Positions 45,486 to 55,245 of a stretch of 64,000 nt of DNA are shown piece after piece. The notes under the pieces were generated by a model that ran no database searches, was not told the DNA's origin, and saw nothing but the letters and a program-made list of their open reading frames with translations. This stretch comes from Croceitalea dokdonensis DOKDO 023 (lineage in GTDB: Bacteria; Bacteroidota; Bacteroidia; Flavobacteriales; Flavobacteriaceae), in contig NZ_LDJX01000002.1 in the NCBI RefSeq assembly GCF_001306415.1, positions 372,001 to 436,000 of the forward strand. Direction: 5' to 3'. Made by a program: the position numbers and the translations under genes. Positions within the stretch are counted from its first letter, which is position 1; each line of letters begins with the position of its first letter.

Positions 45486-46505
45486 TTAATTAATTGTAGA
45501 ATCCCGTTCAATTAAAGTTGGTGATAAAATTTTGGTTTTAAAAGATGGTTCTTCCAGCTCGCTTTCTATTTTTTCGATCAGTATTTCAGCGGCTGCCTCG
45601 CCCATTTTTTCTCCATGTTGATCTATGGCAGTTAAACTTGGGTTGGCATATTTGGACAAGAGGCCATCTGTAAAACCGATAAAGGAAACATCTTCCGGTA
45701 TCCGCTTCCCTTTGGACTTGAGATACCGCATACCGGAAATGGCAAAAATTTCATTGACGCACAACACGGCATCCACTTCAACGGAATCAAAGAAATTTTT
45801 AAATGGCTTCTCTTCCATGCCCATGGTAGGCATTTGTAGAATATACTGCTCTTGCACCTCCATATGGTTGTCCTTTAAAGCGCGGACAAACCCAGTTTTT
45901 CGTTCCCTGCTCACACTAAGATAGTCCTCTGTGGTCACGAGGGCAATTTTTTTACGCCCCTCATCTATCAATTTTTGGGTAGCCAAATAGGCGCCCATCT
46001 GATCGTCTATGATGACCTTATCGCAGTCCACCTCATTGGTGATCCTATCAAAAAGAAGCATGGGGATGCCCTGTTCTATCACCTCTTTTAAATGGTTATA
46101 ATCGCCTTTTAACTGGGTGTCCGAGGATAGGGACATGATAAACCCGTCTATACTTCCATTGGCCAGCATTTCCATATTGATTACCTCCTTATCAAAAGAC
46201 TCGTCAGATAGGCAAACAATGACATTGTACCCTTTAGTATTGGCATATTTTTCCACTCCGCGGACCACCGTGGTAAAAAAATGATGCACAATATCCGGGA
46301 TAATTACCCCAATGTTTTTTGTCCTTTTGTTCTTAAGGCTGATGGCAATATTATTGGGTTTGTAATTATACAATTTGGCAAAGGCCTGTATTTTTTCCTT
46401 GGTGTCCCTACTAATTTCCTCACTGTTCTTTAGTGCCTTGGAGACCGTGGAGATAGAAACCTGTAATTCTTTGGCAATGTGTTTTAAGGTGATTTTTTGT
46501 TTCAA
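45486..46505 (-). CDS. LacI-family transcriptional regulator of the glucan locus
   Basis: A 339-residue LacI-type regulator. The N-terminal helix-turn-helix (TLKHIAKELQVSISTVSKAL, residues 5-24) with hinge helix is followed by a periplasmic-binding-protein-like sugar-sensor domain (~60-335). It lies 30 bp upstream of the GH65 gene in the same operon and is divergent from susC. A LacI-type palindrome (46744-46759) in the divergent region is its likely site. The inducer would be maltose or a maltodextrin by context. Confidence 0.93.
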   Translation of the reverse strand: MKQKITLKHIAKELQVSISTVSKALKNSEEISRDTKEKIQAFAKLYNYKPNNIAISLKNKRTKNIGVIIPDIVHHFFTTVVRGVEKYANTKGYNVIVCLSDESFDKEVINMEMLANGSIDGFIMSLSSDTQLKGDYNHLKEVIEQGIPMLLFDRITNEVDCDKVIIDDQMGAYLATQKLIDEGRKKIALVTTEDYLSVSRERKTGFVRALKDNHMEVQEQYILQMPTMGMEEKPFKNFFDSVEVDAVLCVNEIFAISGMRYLKSKGKRIPEDVSFIGFTDGLLSKYANPSLTAIDQHGEKMGEAAAEILIEKIESELEEPSFKTKILSPTLIERDSTIN

Positions 46506-46607
46506 AATTGCAAAATGATTAAGAATGAGTTAAAGTAACCATAATTATTCACTGGGAAAATTAACTTAATTCTTTTAACAAAAGTGGGGTGTGGTGCCAT
46601 CGTATCC

Positions 46608-46639
46608 ATTGTTATGGGATAAAAAAAAGCTTATATTTG
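46608..46639 (+). promoter_or_regulatory. Bacteroidota-type promoter of susC
   Basis: ATTG (46608-46611), a 20-base spacer and a perfect -7 box TATATTTG (46632-46639) match the Bacteroidota promoter consensus TTG/TAnnTTTG. This predicts a transcript starting near 46646 with a leader of about 200 bases before the susC start codon. Confidence 0.6.
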
Positions 46640-46656
46640 CCTCGGTTGAATGTATT

Positions 46657-46695
46657 AAACCCACAAATTGCGGCTACTTTTTGCGAATGTGGTTT
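46657..46695 (+). promoter_or_regulatory. Imperfect hairpin in the susC leader
   Basis: AAACC-C-ACA on the left pairs with TGT-GGTTT on the right, and an inner TTGC/GCGAA section can also pair with bulges; the loop is T-rich. It lies about 10 bases after the predicted transcript start. It could be an mRNA structure or a second protein-binding site. Confidence 0.35.
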
Positions 46696-46743
46696 TATTT
46701 AAGATTAATTTTATTGTATTGATAACGGGGAAAAGTTATGAAC

Positions 46744-46759
46744 ACGAAACCGATTTCGT
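46744..46759. promoter_or_regulatory. LacI-type operator palindrome
   Basis: ACGAAACCGATTTCGT is a dyad with perfect 6-bp arms (ACGAAA/TTTCGT) around CCGA, the size and CG-centred form typical of LacI-family operators. It lies between the predicted susC promoter and the start codon, so a bound repressor would block elongation or the leader. Confidence 0.55.
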
Positions 46760-46853
46760 AATACTTGAGATTTTTCAAAGCTTGCATTTTAACTTAGAAT
46801 TTACATATGTTTAACGCTTGAATTTAAATTAACTAAACTTAAATTAATTATCT

Positions 46854-49800
46854 ATGAAGATTAGGCTGCTTAAGGGCTTATTGTTGTTGGGAGCATTTAT
46901 TTGCTTCGGTGCGGCACATGCCCAAACGGTATCAGGTACTGTTTCTGATGCTAACGGACCCTTGCCGGGAGCAAGTGTTTTAGTGAAGGGTACCACAAAT
47001 GGTACACAAACCGATTTTGACGGTAACTACACCCTAAACGGGGTGGATGGTGACGCTACCATTGTCTTTAGTTACATAGGATTTAAAACCATGGAGGTTG
47101 GTGTAAATGGCCGTAGTACGATTAATGTAACCTTGGAAGAAGATGCCCAGGCATTGGATGAGGTGGTCATCATTGGATACGGTACCACCACGGTAAAGGA
47201 TGCTACGGGTTCCGTGACTTCCGTAACCGCCGAGGATTTTAACACTGGTGTCATTTCATCCCCAGAACAATTAATACAAGGTAAAACTGCTGGTGTCAAT
47301 ATCCAACAGACCAGTGGTGAGCCAGGAGCAGGAATCCAAGTAAACATTAGGGGTTCACGTTCTGTACGTGGTGACAACAATCCGCTGTTTGTTATAGATG
47401 GTATTCCTATCGCCGGAGGCAATACGGATGCAGATGGTACTGCAGGTGAGGGAGCGGGATCTGGTTCCCAATCTAACCCATTGGCCTTCCTTAACCCTAG
47501 TGATATTGAAAGTATGACTGTCCTAAAAGATGCCTCTGCCACCGCTATCTACGGTGCAAGGGGTGCCAACGGGGTTATCATTATTAACACTAAAAGCGGC
47601 AAAGCGGGTTCTGGAGGCGTTTTTGAATTCTCTTCCAACCTAAGTATTGCCTCGCCCGTACGTAAGTTCGATCTTTTAAATAGGGACGAGTACCTTCAGG
47701 CTGTTACGGATTTTGGCGGAAATGCTGCGGCCAATGATTTTGGGGGTAATACGGATTGGCAAGAATTCATTCTTCGTTCTACTGCATCTACCAACAATAA
47801 CATTGCATATTCCCAAAATTATGGTTCAGGGAACATACGAGCCACCTTTGGATATCAAAAACAATTTGGTGTGGTGGAAACTTCGGAATTCGAAAGAATT
47901 ACGGGCCGTATCAATTGGAACCAACGTTTGTTGGACGACAAACTTATCTTGGGCGTCCAAGCCACCATTGCTAGGGTGAACCAAGAAAGGCCACCAACAG
48001 ATGCTTCGGCTGGATTTAGGGGGGATATTCTTGGTGCCGCTTACTCTGCCAACCCAACGTGGCCCGCCAACCCAGGATTTGATGATGGTGGTGGATTAAT
48101 TTTACCTGCCAACTATCTGGCCAATACCCAAAACGTGACCAATACCAACCGCTTTCTTATCAACGGAACTGCTGAATATAAGTTTACGTCTGAGTTTTCT
48201 GGTAAAGTGGCCGTTGGTTTGGACCAATCCGATAGTGATAACGTATCTGTTCTTTCTCCAAACCTTTTTAATTTTAATGGGATAGAAGGTCTAGGGTTTG
48301 GTACTTACCGTAACCTTCAACGACAAAACGAAACCCTTACCGCTACATTAAACTACAAGAAGGAATTTGCCAACTCTAATTTAGATGTACTGGTAGGGTA
48401 TGAATACCAAAGCTTTAGAACCTTTGGCTTTAATTCAGAAGGTAGGGGCTTTGGAACCACTGAACTCAACAATATGTCGCAAGACCTAGTGAACGTTGTA
48501 GATGGCGCAAGTGCCACCATTGATGGTGATTTCCAAGGGTTTGGCTATGGTACCAATAACAGTGGATTAATCGTAACCAGATTATTCCCAGAGCAATTGG
48601 TAGAGACCATTCCCTTTGGTTTTGGAAGGGAAGTAAGCTCCATTGGGTACGATAGCTTTGACAATACGGATGAAATCCAATCTGTATTTACAAGAATCAA
48701 TTATACCTTGGCCAACAAATATTTGTTTACCGCCACGATAAGACGCGATGGTTCTACCCAATTTGGACCAAATAACAAATATGGTAACTTCCCATCTGGT
48801 GCATTTGCTTGGAAGATTAATGAAGAAGACTTTGTTGGTGACAATGTTTCTACGCTAAAATTGCGCTTAAGTGCCGGTGCTACGGGTAGCCAAGGTATTG
48901 GATACGGTAACTTTGCCAACAGAATCCGTAACAGCGGAATTGGAACCAACGAAACGTTGCAGGTTTTCCCAGAAAATATCGGTAACCAACAGGTTGCTTT
49001 TGACAATAGGGACTTAAAATGGCAAACAGACATCAATTACAACGCAGGTCTTGATTTTGGTCTTAATAACGACCGTTTCCGTGGTTCTATTGATGTTTAC
49101 CGCAGTATAACGGATGACCTACTGCTGCAGTTACCTCCGGCGTTCCCTTCTACCAGTGAATTCCAGTTTGGTAACTTTGAAGGAAACATCCTAAACCAAG
49201 GGGTTGAATTTGCCATCGGGTATGACTTTGCCCAGACCGAGGACTTTAACTTTGGTGCAGACTTTAACATTGCCTACAACTTTAATGAGGTGCAAAATTT
49301 TGCCGGTGCCATTAATACCGGTGAAATTAATGGACCTGGTCTATCTGGTGCCTTTGCACAACGTTTGGAAGAGGGCCAATCACTTTTCTCTTATTATATG
49401 GCAATTTTTGAAGGCTTTGATGCCAACGGAAACCCAGTATACCAAGACGTGGACGGCAACGGTGTTGGCGATCCAGATGCTGACAAAACCTTTGTTGGTG
49501 AAGACGGTTTACCAGATATTACCGCAGGTCTTAATTTAACGGCTTCCTACAAAAATTGGGATGTTTCCGCTTTCTTTACGGGACAATTTGGGTTCTCTGT
49601 GTATAACAACACGGCCAATGCCTTATTTAATGCTGGCCAAATAGGTACCGCCCGTAACATTACAAGAAACGTATTGACCGAGGGTGAAAATCCTGGTGCA
49701 TCCACTGCGGTATCCACAAGATTTTTGGAAAGTGGTGATTTTGTTCGTTTCCAAAACGCAACCATTGGGTACAATGTGCCTCTTAAAGATGGGTCGGCGT

Positions 49801-49985
49801 TTAAATCTTTACGTTTATCAGTTAATGGACAAAACTTGTTCTTGGTAACTGATTATACTGGGGTTGATCCAGAGGTAACCGTACCAACAGCTTCTTTGGG
49901 CTCTGGTATCCCAACAAGAGGTGTGGACTGGTCTGCCTTTCCAAACCCTAGAATTATTACTTTAGGAGTAAACGCTACATTTTAA
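46854..49985 (+). CDS. SusC/RagA-family TonB-dependent outer-membrane transporter
   Basis: A 1043-residue outer-membrane importer: signal peptide (residues 1-24, ending AHAQ), a CarboxypepD_reg-like beta-sandwich (TVSGTVSDANGPLPGASV, ~25-105), a TonB-box-like segment (LDEVVIIGYG), a plug domain (~120-230) and a long beta-barrel ending in the aromatic-rich LGVNATF. SusC proteins take up oligosaccharides through the outer membrane in complex with SusD. The divergent LacI, GH65 and GH13 genes point to maltodextrins or starch as substrate. susD follows 21 bp downstream. Confidence 0.95.
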   Translation: MKIRLLKGLLLLGAFICFGAAHAQTVSGTVSDANGPLPGASVLVKGTTNGTQTDFDGNYTLNGVDGDATIVFSYIGFKTMEVGVNGRSTINVTLEEDAQALDEVVIIGYGTTTVKDATGSVTSVTAEDFNTGVISSPEQLIQGKTAGVNIQQTSGEPGAGIQVNIRGSRSVRGDNNPLFVIDGIPIAGGNTDADGTAGEGAGSGSQSNPLAFLNPSDIESMTVLKDASATAIYGARGANGVIIINTKSGKAGSGGVFEFSSNLSIASPVRKFDLLNRDEYLQAVTDFGGNAAANDFGGNTDWQEFILRSTASTNNNIAYSQNYGSGNIRATFGYQKQFGVVETSEFERITGRINWNQRLLDDKLILGVQATIARVNQERPPTDASAGFRGDILGAAYSANPTWPANPGFDDGGGLILPANYLANTQNVTNTNRFLINGTAEYKFTSEFSGKVAVGLDQSDSDNVSVLSPNLFNFNGIEGLGFGTYRNLQRQNETLTATLNYKKEFANSNLDVLVGYEYQSFRTFGFNSEGRGFGTTELNNMSQDLVNVVDGASATIDGDFQGFGYGTNNSGLIVTRLFPEQLVETIPFGFGREVSSIGYDSFDNTDEIQSVFTRINYTLANKYLFTATIRRDGSTQFGPNNKYGNFPSGAFAWKINEEDFVGDNVSTLKLRLSAGATGSQGIGYGNFANRIRNSGIGTNETLQVFPENIGNQQVAFDNRDLKWQTDINYNAGLDFGLNNDRFRGSIDVYRSITDDLLLQLPPAFPSTSEFQFGNFEGNILNQGVEFAIGYDFAQTEDFNFGADFNIAYNFNEVQNFAGAINTGEINGPGLSGAFAQRLEEGQSLFSYYMAIFEGFDANGNPVYQDVDGNGVGDPDADKTFVGEDGLPDITAGLNLTASYKNWDVSAFFTGQFGFSVYNNTANALFNAGQIGTARNITRNVLTEGENPGASTAVSTRFLESGDFVRFQNATIGYNVPLKDGSAFKSLRLSVNGQNLFLVTDYTGVDPEVTVPTASLGSGIPTRGVDWSAFPNPRIITLGVNATF

Positions 49986-50006
49986 TTAAAAAAATTGTAA
50001 ACAATC

Positions 50007-51635
50007 ATGAAAAGAAATCAATTAAAAATTTACGCAACGGCAGCGCTTTTTGCTATAGGCCTGTCTTCGTGTACGGATTTAGAGATCGAGGAGACCGATT
50101 CCTTGATAACCGATGGATTCCAAGGGTTAGACCCGGAATCTGGTGTCAATAGTGTTTACGGTGAGGTAACCAATACCTTAACCGATCAAGCTGCTACGTA
50201 TGCTCTTAATGAAGTAACCACGGATGCACTTTTGGTCCCCACCCGTGGCGCGGATTGGGGTGATAACGGTCGTTGGAGAAAATTGCACCAACATGAGTGG
50301 GGATTTGAGGAGATTGACATCATCAACCCATTTGCACAATGGACCAGAATACAACTACGTGCTTCACAAGTATTGGATGATAGAAGTGCACCTTCTCCAC
50401 AAGATATAGGTGATGCTAGCTTTTTAAGAGCCTACGCCATGTGGATGACCTTGGATTTATTTGGTCAAGTTCCTTTTAGGGATACCCAGGCACCTTCCAG
50501 CGAGCTACCGACAGTACTTTCTGGAGCTGAAGCCGTAGATTTTATTTTAACTGACTTGGACGCTGCCATAGCCAACCTACCAACGGTTGCGGCTGGAGCG
50601 GGCGAACCACTCAGAAGAGCATCAAAAGCAGCGGCACGTTTCCTAAGGGCCAAAGTACTTTTGAACCGTCACATTTATGAAAACCAACTCACAGGTGGTG
50701 GTGGTTCACCAGCATCCGCAGATATGGCAGAGGTGATTGCTTTGGTGGACGCCATCGAAGCAGACGGTTTTGGGTTAGATGATTCCAAAGGGTATTTTGA
50801 ACTTTTTGAGGCATCGGAGGATACCGAGACCATTTGGTGGACAGAATCTTCTACCGGAAACCGCATCTTTAACGGACTACACTATAATTCCACTGGCCTA
50901 GGAGGCGGTGGCTGGAATGGATTTAGCACCTTGGCAGAATATTATGACCTATTTGAAGGTGATGCCAATAGCAACAGGTTTGATGTGAATCGAAACCCGT
51001 TAGATGGGCAAGAAGAACGCCGCGGAGGCGTTCCTCCACAAGGAATCACTTTTACAAGTGTCGATGGAACTTCTGACAATGGAGGTTTTGAAGACGGCTC
51101 TAACGTAGGGCTAGGTTTCTTGATAGGACAACAATACGCTCTTGACGGCACTCCTTTAACGGATAGACAAGGTAATCCATTACAATTCTCAAGGGAATTT
51201 GTAGATGGCGACGGTAACCCTAATTTGATCAATAACAGTGAAAGAACTGGAATCAGGGTGCAAAAGTACCAAGCTAGATTTAACGGAGGCTTTACCAACC
51301 ACTCTATACAGTTTAGATGGGCAGATGCTTTATTAATGAAAGCAGAAGCTATGCTGCGCAGCGGTACAGACCCAACGGCAATGGTAAATGAGCTACGAAC
51401 CCTAAGAGGTGCCACTCCATTAGGTTCCGTAACAGAACAAGACCTTTTGGACGAAAGGGGTAGAGAACTGTTTGCAGAAGGTTGGAGAAGAAATGATATG
51501 ATTCGTTTTGGACAGTACCTTAGAGCATGGGAATTCAAAGGAGCGGAGGCTAACAACGCTGCCCGTAACCTGTTCCCAATTCCGCTACCACAATTGTTGG
51601 CTAACCCTAACCTACAACAGAATCCTGGATATTAA
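50007..51635 (+). CDS. SusD/RagB-family nutrient-binding lipoprotein
   Basis: A 542-residue surface lipoprotein (lipobox SSC, Cys22) that forms the lid over the SusC transporter and binds the incoming glycan. The tetratricopeptide-like helical region, ending in ELRTLRGATPL and DERGRELFAEGWRR near the C-terminus, is the standard SusD signature. The operon is closed by a strong terminator, so no SusE/SusF-type binding proteins follow, unlike in the Bacteroides starch system. Confidence 0.95.
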   Translation: MKRNQLKIYATAALFAIGLSSCTDLEIEETDSLITDGFQGLDPESGVNSVYGEVTNTLTDQAATYALNEVTTDALLVPTRGADWGDNGRWRKLHQHEWGFEEIDIINPFAQWTRIQLRASQVLDDRSAPSPQDIGDASFLRAYAMWMTLDLFGQVPFRDTQAPSSELPTVLSGAEAVDFILTDLDAAIANLPTVAAGAGEPLRRASKAAARFLRAKVLLNRHIYENQLTGGGGSPASADMAEVIALVDAIEADGFGLDDSKGYFELFEASEDTETIWWTESSTGNRIFNGLHYNSTGLGGGGWNGFSTLAEYYDLFEGDANSNRFDVNRNPLDGQEERRGGVPPQGITFTSVDGTSDNGGFEDGSNVGLGFLIGQQYALDGTPLTDRQGNPLQFSREFVDGDGNPNLINNSERTGIRVQKYQARFNGGFTNHSIQFRWADALLMKAEAMLRSGTDPTAMVNELRTLRGATPLGSVTEQDLLDERGRELFAEGWRRNDMIRFGQYLRAWEFKGAEANNAARNLFPIPLPQLLANPNLQQNPGY

Positions 51636-51661
51636 TTCTAAAAGGGTATTATAAGTTAAAG

Positions 51662-51687
51662 GAGCTGCCTTAGGCAGCTCTTTTTTC
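51662..51687 (+). terminator. Rho-independent terminator after susD
   Basis: GAGCTGCC (51662-51669), loop TTA, GGCAGCTC (51673-51680) and then TTTTTT. It is a textbook intrinsic terminator separating the SusCD operon from the downstream lipoprotein operon. Confidence 0.9.
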
Positions 51688-51950
51688 TTTATCCCCATCC
51701 ATAATCTGGCAGCACTACCTAATATTTAGCATCGCTTTTAAACGGTTTTTGTCTAAACTGCACAATTATAGCCAGTGTCCTATATACTAATCCGCTACTC
51801 CCTTTTATTCGATTTTCCCTACACTGTAATTTTTCAAAACATCAATACAAAACCAATAAACTTGCCCAAGGTCTCCTAATGGCAATCAAAATTAAATAGG
51901 TAATTTTATCCTCCTTAAATTGGCATCAACCCAAAATGCATTTACAATTT
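51688..51950. other. Non-coding spacer before the FG-GAP lipoprotein operon
   Basis: No gene or strong structure was seen. It must carry the promoter of the following operon, because a terminator lies just upstream, but I could not place a clear TAnnTTTG box. Confidence 0.4.
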
Positions 51951-54900
51951 ATGAAAAGCAACACCATCTATCTTTCCATTTGCCTCACATTATTCTTGGG
52001 GTGTACGGAACAGGTAGAGAAACGCTTTGTGGAACGCGATCCTACCTTTACGGGCATCACTTTTAAGAACATCTTAAAAAACACACCTCAACTTAATATA
52101 CTCAACTATCTCTATTACTATAACGGCGCCGGCGTTGTGGCAGCGGACTTCAATAATGATGGGCTTACGGACCTGTACTTTACCGGCAACGAAACGCCCT
52201 CACATCTATATCTCAATCTGGGCAACCTAAAATTTGAAGATATTACCGCGGCATCAGGTATTGGTCCCGTGAGTGGATGGAGCACCGGTGCCACGCATGT
52301 GGACATTAACAATGACGGGCTACAGGATATCTATGTTTGCCAGGCCTCCCAATATCGTTCCCTAGAGGGAGTCAACCAACTTTTTATCAATCAAGGGGTC
52401 AACAAAAACGGAATCCCCACCTTTGTAGAGGCGGCCAAAACGTATGGTTTGGACTTTAAAGGACTATCCACCCAAGCCGCTTTCTTTGATCAAGACTTGG
52501 ACGGCGATCTGGATTTGTTTTTACTGAACCATTCCGTACACCCCAACAATAGCTATGGTTTGGGAAAACAACGTGAAGCTTTTGACGCCCTATCCGGCGA
52601 TCGTTACTATGAGAACACAGGTGGAACCTATGCAGATCAAAGTGCTAAAGCAGGAATCTATCAAGGGAAATCTGGATACGGACTTGGACTATCCATCTCA
52701 GACATTAATGCCGATGGATATCCAGATGTCTATGTGGGCAATGACTTTTATGAAAATGACTACCTCTATATCAATCAACAAAATGGTAGTTTTAGGGAAA
52801 TCATTTCAGGGAATGATCACCAATTAGGGCACACCACGCATTTTTCCATGGGCAATGCCATAGCAGACATCAATAATGACGGCCTCCCAGATATTTTATC
52901 ATTGGACATGTTACCAGAAGAACTCACAACTTACAAAACCTCTGGACTGGAATACCCCTACCCTATTTACCGCCAATATTTAAACAAAGGATTTGCACCA
53001 CAGTATATGCAAAACACACTTCACCTTAATTTGGGAGATGCCACTTTCGCTGAGATTGGTAATCTTGCCGGAATTTCAGCGACGGAGTGGTCTTGGGGTG
53101 CCCTTATGGCGGACTGGGACAATGATGGTCTTAATGATATTTTTATTTCCAACGGAATAAAGGGAGCGACCAATGATATGGACTATATGAACTTCATTGC
53201 CAATGAGGACATCCAAAGGCGTATTGAAGCGGGCATGTCCAAAAACGATATGCCCTTAATCAACGAACTTCCAGAAAAAAAGGTGACCAATTATTTTTTT
53301 AAGAACAAAGGAGACATGACCTTTTCCAATGTCAGCCCGCTTTGGTCAGATAGTGGTCCTTCCTTTAGCAATGGATGTACGTATGCAGACCTAGATAATG
53401 ACGGAGACCTGGATATTGTGGTGAACAACATTAATGACCACGCGTATATTCTAGAAAACACCACCAATACCGCCAACTATCTAAGAATACAATTAAAGGG
53501 TAGCGGTAACAACCGCAATGGCATTGGGTCAAAAATCACGCTTTATCAAAATGGCAGCATGCAGGCCCGTGAACATTTTGTTACCCAAGGTTACCTATCC
53601 TCTAAGGACCACAACATCCATTTTGGTGTTGGGCAAGAGCCCATTGACAGCGTTAGCATAATTTGGCCAGACGGCAGGACACAAACGCTTAGGAATGTTT
53701 CCAAAAACCAGGTGATGCAGTTGTCGTATGAAAATGCCCTGGAGCGCAAAACAAAAGATAGCACGCTCCCAGAAAGCATACAGTTGTATTCCATTGACTC
53801 CTTAGTCCCTTTTCGCCACAAAGAGCAAGTTTCCTTGGATTTTGACAGAGAACCTTTGATTCCCTTTGCCAATTCCAATCAAGGCCCCAGTATTTCGGTG
53901 GCTGATGTCAATGGTGACAGCCTCCTTGACTTTTTTATCAGCGGTGCCAAAAGACAGGCCTCAATCTTGTATGTGCAAAATCCTCAAGGCAATTTTAAGG
54001 TGTCCCAAGAAAAAACCTTTGGGATGGATTCCCTTTCCGAAGATATCACCAGTTTGTTTGTCGACATTGATAACGATACTGACCCAGATTTGATCGTTGC
54101 CAGCGGAGGCAATGAATATCTTACCGGAGAGACCCTAAGGCCAAGACTGTACAGGAACCAAAATGGTATTTTTAAGAAGGACACCAGCGCCTTTAAAGAT
54201 ATAGCCCTAAATGCTTCAAGCATTAGCACTATTGATATGGACCTTGACGGCCACCAAGACATCATTCTTACGGCAAACGGGGTACCCCATGAATTTGGAA
54301 AAACCCCAAAACAATATATTTTCCAGAATAACGGCAACGGTCATTTTACTGACGTAACCAAAAAAGTAGCTTCGGGTTTTGAGTATGTGGGCAATGTAAC
54401 GGATATCAAGGTCGTAGATATCAATCAAGATGGGCTTGAGGATTTTATTGCAGTGGGGCATTGGATGCCCATCACCATCTTCATAAATTCAGAACAAGGG
54501 TTTAGCCAACTAAAACCCACTGGGCTATCCAATACCTCCGGTTGGTGGAACAGTGTAGACGTAGCGGATTTTGATAAGGATGGCGACTTGGACGTGGTGT
54601 GCGGGAATTGGGGGCTCAACACAAAATTCAAGGCATCCAAAACCCATCCCATTACGCTGTATCGGCAAGATTTTGATGCTAACGGCACCGTAGATCCCAT
54701 CATTACCTATTTTCACAAAGACGTGGAAACCCCTTTTGCATCCAAAGATGAATTGGTGAAACAATTGCCTTTTTTGAACAAGGCCTTTTTATCCTATAAA
54801 AGTTTTGCGGAGGCATCTTTAGAAGAACTTTTGGGCAAGACCCAACTTAAAACGGCAGAAAAAAAATATCTGTATACCCTGGAGACCACCTATTTTGAAA

Positions 54901-55244
54901 ACACTGGCAAACTTAACTTTAAACCACAACCACTACCCATAATCACCCAGGCTTCCGCTGTAAAGGATATTATGCTAGAGGACTTTAACAGTGATGGTTA
55001 TAAGGATGTGTTAATTGTAGGCAATGACTATGAAATAAGCACCCAGTTGGGTAGATTGGACGCTTTTCATGGTTTATTTTTGCAAAATGATACAAAGGGA
55101 GGCTTTTATTGGAACAATGATGTGCTGCCAAAGCTATCTGGTGCCTCAAGGAGCATTAAAAAGATAACGGTTAAGGACCAAGTTGGATATATCATTGGCC
55201 GAAATAATTACACTCCCTTATGGATCGTGAAAAAGAAAAAATAA
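51951..55244 (+). CDS. FG-GAP/VCBS repeat lipoprotein with ASPIC/UnbV domain (paralogue 1)
   Basis: A predicted ~1097-residue lipoprotein (start at 51951 gives lipobox LFLGC, Cys18; the frame opens at 51936). It contains many calcium-binding FG-GAP/VCBS loops of the D-x-N-x-D-G-x-x-D type, forming integrin-like beta-propellers in an N-terminal (~50-480) and a C-terminal (~620-1080) half. Between them is an ASPIC/UnbV domain (about residues 500-590) with the I-W-P-D-G-R signature. Such proteins are surface or periplasmic binding platforms. It heads a five-gene run with almost no spacing. Ligand and role are unknown. Confidence 0.85.
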   Translation: MKSNTIYLSICLTLFLGCTEQVEKRFVERDPTFTGITFKNILKNTPQLNILNYLYYYNGAGVVAADFNNDGLTDLYFTGNETPSHLYLNLGNLKFEDITAASGIGPVSGWSTGATHVDINNDGLQDIYVCQASQYRSLEGVNQLFINQGVNKNGIPTFVEAAKTYGLDFKGLSTQAAFFDQDLDGDLDLFLLNHSVHPNNSYGLGKQREAFDALSGDRYYENTGGTYADQSAKAGIYQGKSGYGLGLSISDINADGYPDVYVGNDFYENDYLYINQQNGSFREIISGNDHQLGHTTHFSMGNAIADINNDGLPDILSLDMLPEELTTYKTSGLEYPYPIYRQYLNKGFAPQYMQNTLHLNLGDATFAEIGNLAGISATEWSWGALMADWDNDGLNDIFISNGIKGATNDMDYMNFIANEDIQRRIEAGMSKNDMPLINELPEKKVTNYFFKNKGDMTFSNVSPLWSDSGPSFSNGCTYADLDNDGDLDIVVNNINDHAYILENTTNTANYLRIQLKGSGNNRNGIGSKITLYQNGSMQAREHFVTQGYLSSKDHNIHFGVGQEPIDSVSIIWPDGRTQTLRNVSKNQVMQLSYENALERKTKDSTLPESIQLYSIDSLVPFRHKEQVSLDFDREPLIPFANSNQGPSISVADVNGDSLLDFFISGAKRQASILYVQNPQGNFKVSQEKTFGMDSLSEDITSLFVDIDNDTDPDLIVASGGNEYLTGETLRPRLYRNQNGIFKKDTSAFKDIALNASSISTIDMDLDGHQDIILTANGVPHEFGKTPKQYIFQNNGNGHFTDVTKKVASGFEYVGNVTDIKVVDINQDGLEDFIAVGHWMPITIFINSEQGFSQLKPTGLSNTSGWWNSVDVADFDKDGDLDVVCGNWGLNTKFKASKTHPITLYRQDFDANGTVDPIITYFHKDVETPFASKDELVKQLPFLNKAFLSYKSFAEASLEELLGKTQLKTAEKKYLYTLETTYFENTGKLNFKPQPLPIITQASAVKDIMLEDFNSDGYKDVLIVGNDYEISTQLGRLDAFHGLFLQNDTKGGFYWNNDVLPKLSGASRSIKKITVKDQVGYIIGRNNYTPLWIVKKKK

Positions 55245-55245
55245 A

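Noticed and set aside
51936-51950. Longer start for the first FG-GAP lipoprotein
   Set aside because: The Met at 51951 directly precedes a standard lipoprotein signal; the five extra residues add nothing.
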